64,000 bases of DNA from Synechococcus sp. PCC 7336 (GTDB taxonomy: Bacteria > Cyanobacteriota > Cyanobacteriia > Thermostichales > PCC-7336): assembly GCF_000332275.1 (NCBI RefSeq), contig NZ_CM001776.1, positions 3,041,737 through 3,105,736 of the forward strand. Direction: 5' to 3'. The translations under genes were made by a program, and so were the position numbers. Under the pieces are notes generated by a model. That model did no database searches and had not been told where the DNA came from. It worked only from the letters and a program-made list of their open reading frames with translations. The stretch's first letter is position 1. The number at the start of each line of letters is the position of its first letter. Below, piece by piece: positions 9,302 to 17,964 of this stretch.

Positions 9302-9940
9302 TCAGAGAACGATTTCTGTATATACATCTCCATGATCCCAATAGAAGTAGCGGCCATCGGGCGTAATGATTAGTCTTCCTGCTACGTTAGGCTTCTCAAA
9401 TTCTGCAATTGATATTTTGGCGCACTTCACACCTTCACCACCGCCTAGGTCATTATCACGATCTATGAACGGACTATAATAATAATTTTTACCATTAATT
9501 ACGCCTACCCTGATTCTACTCGGACCACTCCTTGCCATAGTCATTCCATGAGTTTTATGCTCTTTTACTAATGCAATTGCTTCTGGTGGTACTTTCTCCT
9601 CCTGCTTCTCTTCCACTTCCATGCGCTGAATCAAGGTCTGGTTGAAATGCACAGGGTTTAATCCATCTTGGCGTACGTTTTTGGGGGCAGCCTGACTCGT
9701 GTCCTGCTCGATCGTCTTCCCTACTGATAGATGCCTCTGTTTGGCCCTGGGCAAAGTTGATAGCGTCGCTTGTTGGATCGGTAACGGACTGAAGTCGTAG
9801 TGGAGTTGCGAAGGGGTGAAGGGCTGGATCGTATCCTGGCCTGGAACGGCAGGCGCAGCGGAAGCACGGCGGAAGGAACTCATCTCCTGCGGCTTGCGTT
9901 CAAAGAGTTGGCAGGATCGCTTGACTTGCTGGCGGGTCAT
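9302..9940 (-). CDS. Candidate eCIS cargo toxin paired with the barstar gene
   Basis: A 212-residue protein. The leader carries DFSPLPIQ at 49-56, matching the motif of the other cargo candidates, and a Pro/Gln-rich stretch. The C-terminal 95 residues form a compact domain ending GRLIITPDGRYFYWDHGDVYTEIVL. The order Glu180/182 - Arg189 - His203 before a terminal strand recalls barnase/RNase N1 enzymes, where Glu, Arg and His are catalytic and the protein ends near xDHYxTFTKI. The resemblance is weak and leans on the adjacent barstar gene. An AGGA box precedes the ATG. Inference: an RNase effector held in check in the producer by the barstar protein. Confidence 0.6.
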   Translation of the reverse strand: MTRQQVKRSCQLFERKPQEMSSFRRASAAPAVPGQDTIQPFTPSQLHYDFSPLPIQQATLSTLPRAKQRHLSVGKTIEQDTSQAAPKNVRQDGLNPVHFNQTLIQRMEVEEKQEEKVPPEAIALVKEHKTHGMTMARSGPSRIRVGVINGKNYYYSPFIDRDNDLGGGEGVKCAKISIAEFEKPNVAGRLIITPDGRYFYWDHGDVYTEIVL

Positions 9941-10143
9941 GGGTCAAGTCCTAGGCAGCTAATTTGGAAAACCTGATACAATTATCGACGTTTTTTGCGT
10001 TTGTGAGTGCGATCGCATATGTATGTAAGTATTTTAGTGACTCGGTCAGAATGCCAATCTATAGGGCAGGCCACGTCCATCCTACAAAAAATCCGTATTC
10101 CACTAGCTTCTCACTACCCAACCGATCGCCGCTCGCTAAACAC

Positions 10144-10941
10144 TCATCCCCCCGATCGCCTCAACCCCTTCTCCCGCAGCAGGTTATCCATCCACACTGC
10201 TGCTCGATCGGATAGCGGCGGCACCGGGTCGCGGGAGTAGTCCATCACCACCTCATATCCGGCCCGCTCGTAAACCTGACTCAACAACACCCGTAGATCC
10301 ACCACCGGTTCCCGATCCGACGCTCTCAACGGTAATGGAAACGTTGGGATTGCCTCCGACAAATCGAACCGATACAACTCGGCACGGGGACGCTCCTCGC
10401 TGCGACTCACCAATATGCGGTAGTCTCTGGGGCTGCCATCCCCCAGCACTGGCATCGCCTCGCCCCCCCGCAACAGATCGATCTCCACTAAATGGGTCCG
10501 GCTACCTAACACCGCCTGCCGTTTGCTTTCATAGGTTTCCCGTCCCTTCCCCGATCGCTTATTCGTCGGCGAAAGGACTTCAATCGCAGCGATAACAGCC
10601 TGAGTTGCTGTCTCGCGCACTTCTAAATAACCCTCGCGGAATTCCACTGGCATCGGTACCGTCACCATCAGAGGCGCAGAGGGCGGTTCCGCCAGTGCGA
10701 CTGGCGATTTCTCTACCTTGGGAGCGCTGCCCGCCCGTTCCACTGTCACATCCGGTATTCCCACCAACAGCGCCTCGTCCCCACTCATCCGATACACCCG
10801 TTTCTCGATCGCCACTCGATACTTCGGCAGCAATTGAGGATTCAGTGACTCGGCCAGAATGCCAATCAACAAATGATGCACTTCCGGCCAATAATCTGGA
10901 TGTTCCAAATAAGGATTCATTCCTGGAAATGGGTCAGACAT
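10144..10941 (-). CDS. DUF4058 family protein
   Basis: A 265-residue protein that begins MSDPFPGMNPYLEHP..YWPEVH, the family hallmark. It continues with YRVAIEKRVY, IPDVTV, YLEVRE and VIAAIEVLSPTNKRSGKGRE, then a typical DUF4058 tail ending in YSRDPVPPLSDRAAVWMD. DUF4058 is common in cyanobacteria and planctomycetes. The E-V-L-S-P core resembles that of Uma2-type PD-(D/E)XK proteins. Its function is unknown. I chose the internal ATG at 10941 because the family start lies there. A decayed copy of the gene's 3' end lies at 16953-17053. Confidence 0.9.
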   Translation of the reverse strand: MSDPFPGMNPYLEHPDYWPEVHHLLIGILAESLNPQLLPKYRVAIEKRVYRMSGDEALLVGIPDVTVERAGSAPKVEKSPVALAEPPSAPLMVTVPMPVEFREGYLEVRETATQAVIAAIEVLSPTNKRSGKGRETYESKRQAVLGSRTHLVEIDLLRGGEAMPVLGDGSPRDYRILVSRSEERPRAELYRFDLSEAIPTFPLPLRASDREPVVDLRVLLSQVYERAGYEVVMDYSRDPVPPLSDRAAVWMDNLLREKGLRRSGG

Positions 10942-11092
10942 GGCCTTTACAGAACAGAAATAGGTAAACACTCTTGCAGCGATCTCAACCGATTTCAATA
11001 AGCTACTTTAGCTGCGCTGTTTTGACGAGCTCGTGAAATCGGTCTTTAGCAGCCATTCTCCTAGGATAAACAATGCTCCACAATCCTAAAGC

Positions 11093-13147
11093 CTATCGTT
11101 CCAGCTCAAGCAACACTGGAGCTTCCCACCGAAAATCCCCTTCATAAATTGGGAGATCTAGCTTGCGGAACTCAGCGCGGGCGGCAGTCAAAATGTGGGG
11201 CATCCCGACTGATGCGTTCTCCTGAGCCGCCAGGAAAGCGGCATTAATCGCAATATTGTGGATGCTGCCCCCCGTCAAATTCATCCGCCCCAGACGATCG
11301 TAAGCCAACACGTCCACTGGCGTCTGCGGCGGAAACACTTTCTGCCACATTTGTTGGCGCGACTCCAACGACGGAAACGGAAAGTCAATCACGAATCGCA
11401 GCCGTCGCAGAAATGCACTATCCATCGATTTCTTCAGATTGGTAGCAAGGATAGCAAGGCCCCGATAAGCCTCAATCCGCTGCAACAGATAGTTCACCTC
11501 GATATTGGCATAGCGATCGTGACTGTCCTTCACCTCACTGCGCTTGCCAAACAAGGCATCCGCCTCATCAAAAAACAGAATCGCCCCTCCATCCTCCGCC
11601 GCATCAAATAGCCGCCGCAGATTCTTCTCCGTTTCCCCAATGTACTTACTCACCACCGCCGACAGATCGATCCGGTACAGATTCAGCCGCAACTCATTAG
11701 CAATCACCTCCGCCGCCATCGTTTTCCCCGTTCCACTTTCCCCTGCAAACAACGCATTCACCCCCAACCCTCGGTTCATGCGATCGCGAAACCCCCAATC
11801 GTCATACACCCTGCTGCGATGCCGCACCTGCGCCGCAATCTGCCGCAGCAACGAAGTTTCAGCCTCCGGCAACACAATGTCATTCCACGTTGCTTTAGTA
11901 TCGAGCCGCTGAGCCAGCGCATCCAAACGGGGACGAGTGCGGACTAAGCAAGCTGCCCAAAGGCGATCGCGCAACAACTCCCCCTGAGATTTCGATGGCT
12001 GTTTGGCTGTTTTCCGATCCGGTGCTAAGCCCATTTCCGCCTCAGTTGTTGCCGCAATCTCCCGAATATCAGCCAGAGTCAAATTAAATTGACTGGCCAA
12101 CAACGCCCCACCCTCTTCCTTCGTGCGACCCAACACCTGTTTCCAGGCATACAACTGTTCGTCTGGCTTGGGCTTAGCCACTTCAAACGACAGCGTCGAA
12201 CGCTCCAGCAACCCGCTTTGCTCCCTCACATCCAGGAAAAACAAACCTTGCGTACTGTCCAGAAAGTAATGCAGGGCAGCAGCAGGGTTATTGGCAGAAT
12301 TGCCACCCTCCATCACCTGCCCATCCAGATACAACGCCGCCGGAAACAATTGCACCTCCCGCTGCCAGAGGCAAACCAAAGTTTCCAACTCGGACGCTTG
12401 GCTGGGTAATAGCTCCACCCGCATTCGGTACAGCGGAATATCAAACCGATCTGCCACCGACAGCGCCACCCCCTGTTTGCTGGCGCGATCGCTGCCCAAT
12501 AGTTGAATCATCGGCAAGGATCGCCTGTGGGTTACGGTTTGTAGCGGGTGCGCGATCGCCTCCACCACCTGCTGCTGCGAAGCTGCCAGCGAACGATAGG
12601 AAGACTCCTCCGACTCTGGGATTGGCAACGGCGCTAACAGTGAATTCAGGCGATCGTCCAGATAATTCAAACCCTTGAGGTAGTTGACGATCCGCTCGTC
12701 CACTTTAAGGGGACTGACTGTCAAAGGCTGAACGCCCGACTGATGAATTTCGATCAATCGCCACGACCGCAACGGTCGCTCGGGCGACACCACATCCCAA
12801 GCCGGGTTATGGAACAGACCAAACGCCAGCGCAAAAGTTGGATACGGCTGAGAATCCCCCTGAACTTTGGCACAAAGACTAGCGATTTCCGTATCCAGTT
12901 CCATCGCTGCACAGAGCAATAACAAGGACAGCTCAAACCGCGTCAATCCAAAGATAGAACTCAGTGCGATCGCCGCCGGAGCTGGCTTCATCGCTTCCAC
13001 GTCCAACAGCTTCGCTTCTGCCTTGGCAGTCTCCTCCTCGGTCACCGTCGTGTCTGCGCTCGCGTGCTGGAGCCGTAGCCGCAACCAGGCGATCGCTGCT
13101 GCTAGGTAACTGGCGTTTCCCGCCTGCCATGCCGCCAAATCAGTCAT
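11093..13147 (-). CDS. AAA+ ATPase of contractile injection systems (Afp15/Pvc15-like)
   Basis: A 684-residue protein. The N-terminal 400 residues are helical and contain a degenerate ATPase-like half. The C-terminal AAA+ domain has Walker A GESGTGKT (near 470), Walker B ILFFDEADALFG (near 525) and the arginine-containing AFLRRLRFVIDFPFP. This two-part architecture matches the ATPase encoded in eCIS loci (Afp15, Pvc15). That ATPase is thought to act in assembly or in loading of effectors, not in firing. It lies 76 bases downstream of the DUF4255 gene, another eCIS component, and shares its strand with most of the cargo cluster. Ordinary cytosolic AAA+ ATPases of this shape are the main alternative. 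Confidence 0.85.
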   Translation of the reverse strand: MTDLAAWQAGNASYLAAAIAWLRLRLQHASADTTVTEEETAKAEAKLLDVEAMKPAPAAIALSSIFGLTRFELSLLLLCAAMELDTEIASLCAKVQGDSQPYPTFALAFGLFHNPAWDVVSPERPLRSWRLIEIHQSGVQPLTVSPLKVDERIVNYLKGLNYLDDRLNSLLAPLPIPESEESSYRSLAASQQQVVEAIAHPLQTVTHRRSLPMIQLLGSDRASKQGVALSVADRFDIPLYRMRVELLPSQASELETLVCLWQREVQLFPAALYLDGQVMEGGNSANNPAAALHYFLDSTQGLFFLDVREQSGLLERSTLSFEVAKPKPDEQLYAWKQVLGRTKEEGGALLASQFNLTLADIREIAATTEAEMGLAPDRKTAKQPSKSQGELLRDRLWAACLVRTRPRLDALAQRLDTKATWNDIVLPEAETSLLRQIAAQVRHRSRVYDDWGFRDRMNRGLGVNALFAGESGTGKTMAAEVIANELRLNLYRIDLSAVVSKYIGETEKNLRRLFDAAEDGGAILFFDEADALFGKRSEVKDSHDRYANIEVNYLLQRIEAYRGLAILATNLKKSMDSAFLRRLRFVIDFPFPSLESRQQMWQKVFPPQTPVDVLAYDRLGRMNLTGGSIHNIAINAAFLAAQENASVGMPHILTAARAEFRKLDLPIYEGDFRWEAPVLLELER

Positions 13148-13223
13148 GACACCGCTGCCTGAATCCTGTTCCTAGTATTGCCGCAATCGACCTCGCCCCG
13201 AGTTCAACTCACCAACTGTAACG

Positions 13224-14471
13224 TTACGCTGTGATGGCAACCGTTTGGTTAGCGGCAAACTCTGGCGGACGAGCTGTGAAATCTACGGGAATACTATCGA
13301 CCCCATCCACCCGCAACCGCACCACATAAACACCGGGACGGACATCCGGTATCTGAACGCGCAAAGTTGTTGGCTGCGTCCCATCGGGGGCGGGCTCGAT
13401 CTCCAACACCGGAATACCGCGATCGCCAAATAGCAGCAGCACCTCCCGCTCGGGTTGAATCTGGGGCACGCAGGTCAGCGTCAGGGTCAGGGAACCGACA
13501 GGGGCTGTGAGAGGGGCCACAGTCAGCACTTGGGGCGCGATCGCCAGCGGTAACGCATCCGTAGACCAACTGCCCCGATCTCGCGGCATCGTTAGAGACA
13601 GGGTGTAAAATCCAGCGAGCCATTGGATTGCAGCCTGAGGCGAATCAACCAGATTGGGCAGTTGCACCCGCAGCTCCGATTCCGTCCGCTCCGGCAAGGG
13701 AGTCAAGACAATCGGCTCCGATAAGCGGGGATGGCTCAACCGTACCGCAATCTCCGGGCGATCGAGATCGCTACCGCGAATCGTTAGGGTATTCCCCCAC
13801 TGCGCACTGCGCTGGCGATTGGGTAAGCTTACCTCCTGCAACCTGGGACCCCCAATCCCCACCTGGGCGCTCGCCCCGCGCTCTTCGGGCAGGCGCGGCA
13901 GCACTGGCAGGGCCAGATCCAACGATAGCCTGCTGTCAATCAACACCACCGATACCTGATAGGCCACTGAAGCCCGATACTGTGCCTGAAACACCCGCCA
14001 CACTTGTGACATCTCTTCAAACGTGAGGGATTGGGGAGTAATGGTAATGCGTTCAACTTGTTGGTGCAGATCGCTCTTAGGTAGCTCGGTCGCAGTCGCC
14101 GCCTCAATTTCAGTCGGATCGAGATAGGGATGGTCGTGCAAAATGCTCATGACCCGCCCCAGTAAGCGATGGCTCTTCACCTCGCTATCGTTCTCGCCAT
14201 AGGCTGCGATTAAGAAATAGAGATCCAGCCCCAAGGGCGGTTTTTCCGTTGTACCCCGCTTGGCCTGTACGGGCTTGGGTATGTTTCCCCACGCGACGTT
14301 GGGGGCTGTGTGGTACAGGAACAGATTGACCTGATTCCCTTCGGAATTACTACGGGCTTTGTCCAAGGGCAAGGCAGTAATGCGACCACTGCCTAACTCA
14401 TCCCGAATGCCCAGAAAGATCGGGTTTTGCAGGGTAGTTGTGACAGCTGCGAGCGCTAACGAGTTGCTCAT
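13224..14471 (-). CDS. DUF4255 protein, eCIS/tail terminator type (Afp16/Pvc16-like)
   Basis: A 415-residue protein. The first 190 residues form the DUF4255 (Pvc16 N-terminal) domain: LAAVTTTLQNPI near the start, VNLFLYHTAPNVAWGN, a proline-rich GLDLYFLIAAYGEND and RLLGRVMSILHDHP. In characterised systems this protein caps the tail tube during assembly. The rest is beta-rich, with IPT/Ig-like segments (QRSAQWGNTLTIRGSDL; LTVAPLTAPVG), a common extension in this family. It begins the minus-strand run DUF4255-ATPase. No tube, sheath or baseplate gene is found upstream, where Uma2 genes begin. Confidence 0.85.
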   Translation of the reverse strand: MSNSLALAAVTTTLQNPIFLGIRDELGSGRITALPLDKARSNSEGNQVNLFLYHTAPNVAWGNIPKPVQAKRGTTEKPPLGLDLYFLIAAYGENDSEVKSHRLLGRVMSILHDHPYLDPTEIEAATATELPKSDLHQQVERITITPQSLTFEEMSQVWRVFQAQYRASVAYQVSVVLIDSRLSLDLALPVLPRLPEERGASAQVGIGGPRLQEVSLPNRQRSAQWGNTLTIRGSDLDRPEIAVRLSHPRLSEPIVLTPLPERTESELRVQLPNLVDSPQAAIQWLAGFYTLSLTMPRDRGSWSTDALPLAIAPQVLTVAPLTAPVGSLTLTLTCVPQIQPEREVLLLFGDRGIPVLEIEPAPDGTQPTTLRVQIPDVRPGVYVVRLRVDGVDSIPVDFTARPPEFAANQTVAITA

Positions 14472-14765
14472 GCGCGATAGTAGCAGGCATTCATAAAATT
14501 AGACTTATACTATCTACCTATAAAAACTCAAGCTTTCGCAATATAGGTTTAATTCGTTACATCTCATTCCTTTCTGGAGTTTTAAGAAATGGGATTCAGC
14601 AGCCCTCTGTGGGTAGCCAGTCGAAAGTGACTCAGCCCATTGTGGAGACTGAGTTCTAGCAATTATTGAGGAGCCCGACCCTGTTTAAACCGCGCTGGGC
14701 AGAGCCCAGCTCCCGTCTGCCTCGGGAATCCACGCTAAGCTAGGCGTACCGCCAGAGCAAGAGTG

Positions 14766-15434
14766 ATGGTTACTGCGCAAGACCCTCAAGCCCCTGCAAG
14801 CTTGAGTCTCCCATTGGGAGAGCTATACAGCGACGAGCCGCCGATGGAAAGCGATGCCCACTTGCGCCAAATGCTTTTGCTGATTAGCTGTTTAGATTGG
14901 CTCTGGCAAGACCGAGATGATTATTTTGCCTCTGGCAATCTGACGATATATTTCAGTCCCAAACAAATTAAATCCAGAGACTTTAGAGGACCAGACTTCT
15001 TTGTTGTCTTGGGAACGGAGCGGCGATCTCGCAAAAGTTGGGTGGTGTGGGAGGAAGAGGGCAAATACCCCAATGCGATCGTCGAGATTTTGTCGGAGAG
15101 CACAGCTCAAGTCGATCGCGAAACGAAAAAGCAACTCTATCAAGATACGTTTCGCACGCCGGAATATTTCTGGTTTGACCCAAACACGCTGGAGTTCGCA
15201 GGCTTCATATTAATTGGTGGCACTTACGAGACCATCTCTGCTAATGAAGCAGGCCAGCTTTGGAGCCGCCAGCTCGATTTATACCTAGGTATTCATGAGT
15301 CTCAATTGCGTTTTTTCACCCCAGACGGGCAATTAGTCCCCACACCAGAGGAGGATGCTAAGCTAGCTCGGCAGAGAAGCGATCGCCTCGCTGAAAAGCT
15401 CAGGGAGTTGGGAGTTGACCCGGATACGGTTTGA
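14766..15434 (+). CDS. Uma2 family protein (DUF820)
   Basis: A 222-residue member of the longer Uma2 subgroup. Visible motifs are FRGPDFFVVLG (the acidic residue of the putative active site), WVVWEEEGKYPNAIVEILSE and TAQVDRETKKQLYQ, followed by TPEYFWFDPNTLEFAGF. A C-terminal helical tail rich in charged residues is typical of this subgroup. The ATG at 14766 directly follows an in-frame GTG. Its role is unknown; the fold is that of PD-(D/E)XK nucleases. Confidence 0.9.
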   Translation: MVTAQDPQAPASLSLPLGELYSDEPPMESDAHLRQMLLLISCLDWLWQDRDDYFASGNLTIYFSPKQIKSRDFRGPDFFVVLGTERRSRKSWVVWEEEGKYPNAIVEILSESTAQVDRETKKQLYQDTFRTPEYFWFDPNTLEFAGFILIGGTYETISANEAGQLWSRQLDLYLGIHESQLRFFTPDGQLVPTPEEDAKLARQRSDRLAEKLRELGVDPDTV

Positions 15435-15590
15435 TGGGTGCGATCTCTACAGCAGAAATGAGATGGTTCAAAATTCTGAGATCTAATCGACGATCGCTTT
15501 TCAACATGCTCGAGCGCAGCAATAAGCTCAGTGGCACTATGAATTAAACCGCATCCATGTTGAGAGCTGGAGTTTTCAGGCGTTGCACTC

Positions 15591-15836
15591 GGCCCCCTAA
15601 ATCCCCCACCAGTGGGGGACTTGTGAGAGGCTATTGGCTTCGTTCTACAACTTTAATGACCGCTGATTCGCCGGTTCGTCTTCCCCGTCTCCAAACCCCA
15701 GCTAGCACTGTCGCCAAGTCCCCCAGAATGGGGGATTTAGGGGGCGAATGCAGCGATCGACAGCGCTAGTGAGAGGGACTAATCGATGTCTTATCAAAAC
15801 TACGGATTTCAGACTAGACTCGGTTTATGACTCCTG
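15591..15836. repeat. Dispersed repeat, copy 2, with inverted partner arm
   Basis: 15715-15836 matches the repeat at 7435-7554. A reversed version of its G/C-rich head (CCCCCTAAATCCCCCAC..GTGGGGGACTTG) lies at 15592-15623, about 90 bases away. The two heads could pair into a long hairpin, or they could be two elements inserted in opposite orientation. No coding capacity. Confidence 0.7.
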
Positions 15837-15903
15837 GAAAGAGTTTGCACAGTTGTTGGCCTAATTTCTTAGGCGCAGCAGGTTATGGCTTCATTTCCAG
15901 AGT

Positions 15904-16089
15904 CTATTCATGCAAGAGATCTACTTCTATTTTCTTCATGCGAAGTACTACCGAATAAGTTCGTTTGTAGACATCAATACAGACATAAACTAATGCATCA
16001 AAGTATGATTTGGATTTCTTGGTAAGCTTCATACACATCTTCCTCGCTTGATGTTTGGCTTGTTCAAGCAGATGCTTGACTTTGCTCAC
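15904..16089 (-). pseudogene. Possible IS110-type transposase N-terminal remnant
   Basis: A 61-codon frame whose second half reads LVYVCIDVYKRTYSVVLRM. This resembles the start of DEDD transposases of the IS110 group (YVGIDVHKxTYSVAL), in which the Asp is catalytic. The rest of the gene is missing and the match is short, so this is only a suggestion. Confidence 0.3.
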
Positions 16090-16267
16090 CGCACTTCCTT
16101 TTACACCATAGGGTTAACCTACGGAGAGCGAACGCACTGCGATCTTTGCTTGAAGTCATTCGCCTTAGGTTAACGTAGTGAAAGATGTTGCACCACTTTC
16201 CTCGATCGCAATGAGGATGTTAATCATTGGTATGGAGTGGAGCAGTGGAAAGGGGAGAGAAACCGTT

Positions 16268-16888
16268 ATGGTTCAGGCACCGGTAGCGCGCCCGATGACT
16301 TTTGAGGCTTTCCTGGAGTGGTATCCAGACGATGGCCGCAGGTATGAATTGATTGAGGGGGTTGTGGTTGAGATGTTACCAACTGGTCCACATGAGAATA
16401 TCGGTGGATTTTTGGGAGCAGAACTCAACTTTGAAATTCGGCGAAGCAAATTGCCCTATTCAATTCCTCGTACCTGCCTAATTAAGCCTCAGGCAGAAGG
16501 CTCGGGCTACATGCCAGATGTCGTAGTACTGAATCGCGAGTTATTGAAGCAAGAACCTTGCTGGCCAGCGGCTTCGGTGATTCAGTACGGTGCAACGTCT
16601 CCACTGGTCATTGAGGTGGTTAGTACCCACTGGCGAGATGATTGCGGTCATAAATTTGTAGAATATGAAGCCATGGGCATTGCAGAGTATTGGCTGGTTG
16701 ATTTCCGTGCCCTAGGTGCAGTGCGCCACATTGGTCAACCCAAGCAGCCGACTATTACAATCTGTCAGCTTGAAAGTGAAGAGTATCAAATGCGGCGATT
16801 TGTGGTGGGGGAAAAGCTGATTTCTGGAGTATTTCCCCATTTGGATTTGACCGCAGATGCGGTATTTGCTGCTGCAGGTTCATGTTAA
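16268..16888 (+). CDS. Uma2 family protein (DUF820)
   Basis: A 206-residue Uma2 protein: MTFEAFLEWYPDDGRRYELIEGVVVEMLP at the start, YMPDVVVLNRE with the central Asp, and SPLVIEVVSTHWRDDCGHK with the family Glu and Lys, then GIAEYWLVDFRALG. The internal ATG at 16268 has a strong GGGGAGAG box and gives a start shared with relatives, so the 30 codons upstream are left out. It stands alone on the plus strand. Function unsettled, as for the family. Confidence 0.9.
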   Translation: MVQAPVARPMTFEAFLEWYPDDGRRYELIEGVVVEMLPTGPHENIGGFLGAELNFEIRRSKLPYSIPRTCLIKPQAEGSGYMPDVVVLNRELLKQEPCWPAASVIQYGATSPLVIEVVSTHWRDDCGHKFVEYEAMGIAEYWLVDFRALGAVRHIGQPKQPTITICQLESEEYQMRRFVVGEKLISGVFPHLDLTADAVFAAAGSC

Positions 16889-16952
16889 CTATCTGATTCA
16901 GTCCCTCCAGATCTTGCCAGCTTCTCACAACCGAGCGCTGCTCTGCAAACAC

Positions 16953-17053
16953 TCATTTCCCCGATCTCTCCATTCCCTTCTCCCGCAGCATGGCATCCCT
17001 CCACTCCGCCGATCGCTCGGACAGCGGCGGCACCGGATCGCGGGAGTAGACGT
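16953..17053 (-). pseudogene. Remnant of a DUF4058 gene (3' end only)
   Basis: The minus-strand translation reads YSRDPVPPLSERSAEWRDA then LREKGMERSGK and a stop. It parallels the C-terminus of the intact DUF4058 gene at 10144-10941 (YSRDPVPPLSDRAAVWMDN, LREKGLRRSGG). Spacing is kept without gaps, so only truncation is evident. The rest of the gene is absent; a Uma2 gene begins just beyond it. Confidence 0.75.
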
Positions 17054-17096
17054 TGAGGAGGAGTTGCTAAACGATCCTGACGGTCCGATCTTGCTT

Positions 17097-17783
17097 CTAT
17101 TCTCGCGGAGAATTCGGGGTAATGTTTGATTGCGTATTCTGTTTTTGCTGTCTCGCCCATTGACGTAGAGTTTGTTCTGCCTGAATCTCATCTATCTCAG
17201 CTTCAGCTAGAAATTCATACAGCTTTGCTTTTGGTACGAACGGAAAAGTCGGGCTGGTTTCAACCTCTTGGTAGCGATCGCCGTCCCGTTGGTAGATACA
17301 CCAAACTTGGCCCTGATAGCGCCAGAACTCAGATATGCCTATAGCAGCATAAAGAGATAACTTATCAATATCGGTATGGGTAATATCCACTTCCACTACA
17401 AGGTCTGGCGGTGGATCTCGGTTTAGGTCAATCTTCTTGCCAGCAACTTTAGACTGGGTTTGGATGTAGTAAGCTTTATCAGGTTCTGCTCCTCGGTCTA
17501 AATCTTCTCGATCCAGTGTGGTCGATCCCAAGCTTTTAATTTTTTGCCCCAGTTCTGACACTAAAAAATAAATGAAACGACCGATGAGCTCGCTATAGAA
17601 TTCATGCTCTTCCAGGGGCATGGTTATCTCCAAGGTGCCGCGATCGTAAATTAGCCGTGCCGAGCGCCGAGCGCCTACTGCGTGCAAAATCTGTTGATAG
17701 GCTTGCCAACTCAGGGAGCGAAAAATGACGCGCTGCTCTCCGATAGACTGTGTTGGTTTGAAAGATGGTTGGACAATGACCAT
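17097..17783 (-). CDS. Uma2 family protein (DUF820)
   Basis: A 228-residue Uma2 protein: FRSLSWQAYQQILHAVGARRSARLIY, GTLEITMPLEEHE, then DRGAEPDKAYYIQ and DPPPDLVVEVDITHTDIDKL with the central Asp and Glu, closing with GISEFWRYQGQVWCIYQ. It belongs to the subgroup with a 'rraRLiYdrGtLEI' N-terminus. The C-terminal tail is rich in Gln and Asn. ATG at 17783 chosen over an upstream GTG. Role unknown. Confidence 0.9.
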   Translation of the reverse strand: MVIVQPSFKPTQSIGEQRVIFRSLSWQAYQQILHAVGARRSARLIYDRGTLEITMPLEEHEFYSELIGRFIYFLVSELGQKIKSLGSTTLDREDLDRGAEPDKAYYIQTQSKVAGKKIDLNRDPPPDLVVEVDITHTDIDKLSLYAAIGISEFWRYQGQVWCIYQRDGDRYQEVETSPTFPFVPKAKLYEFLAEAEIDEIQAEQTLRQWARQQKQNTQSNITPNSPRE

Positions 17784-17938
17784 AAAAGACGGCACCGAGC
17801 TGAATTTGGGGTCGTTTCGACCCTTATTATAGAGTGGATTTCTGTTCTGTCACTTTCCAGCAGTAAACATACATCTTGCTGATAGAATTGTGACTTTAAA
17901 ACCTGAGTTTGATGGTGCTGCATTGCCCTCACCCCCAG

Positions 17939-17964
17939 CCCCTCTCCCAATTTTGGGAGAGGGG
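17939..17964. repeat. Perfect palindrome in a cyanobacterial-type intergenic repeat
   Basis: CCCCTCTCCCAA, TT, TTGGGAGAGGGG form a perfect 12-base-arm hairpin. It is flanked by CCCTCACCCCCAGCC on the left and a partly complementary GAGGGGAAAGAGGTTAGGGG further right. No T run follows on either strand, so a terminator role is unproven. The wording matches a repeat seen between many cyanobacterial genes. Confidence 0.7.

Larger units (their letters stand above)
15435..16267. other. Gene-poor region with repeats and a transposase scrap
   Basis: No intact gene is recognised here. The stretch holds the second copy of the 120-bp dispersed repeat with an inverted partner arm, and a short minus-strand frame resembling the N-terminus of an IS110-type transposase. 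Confidence 0.5.
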
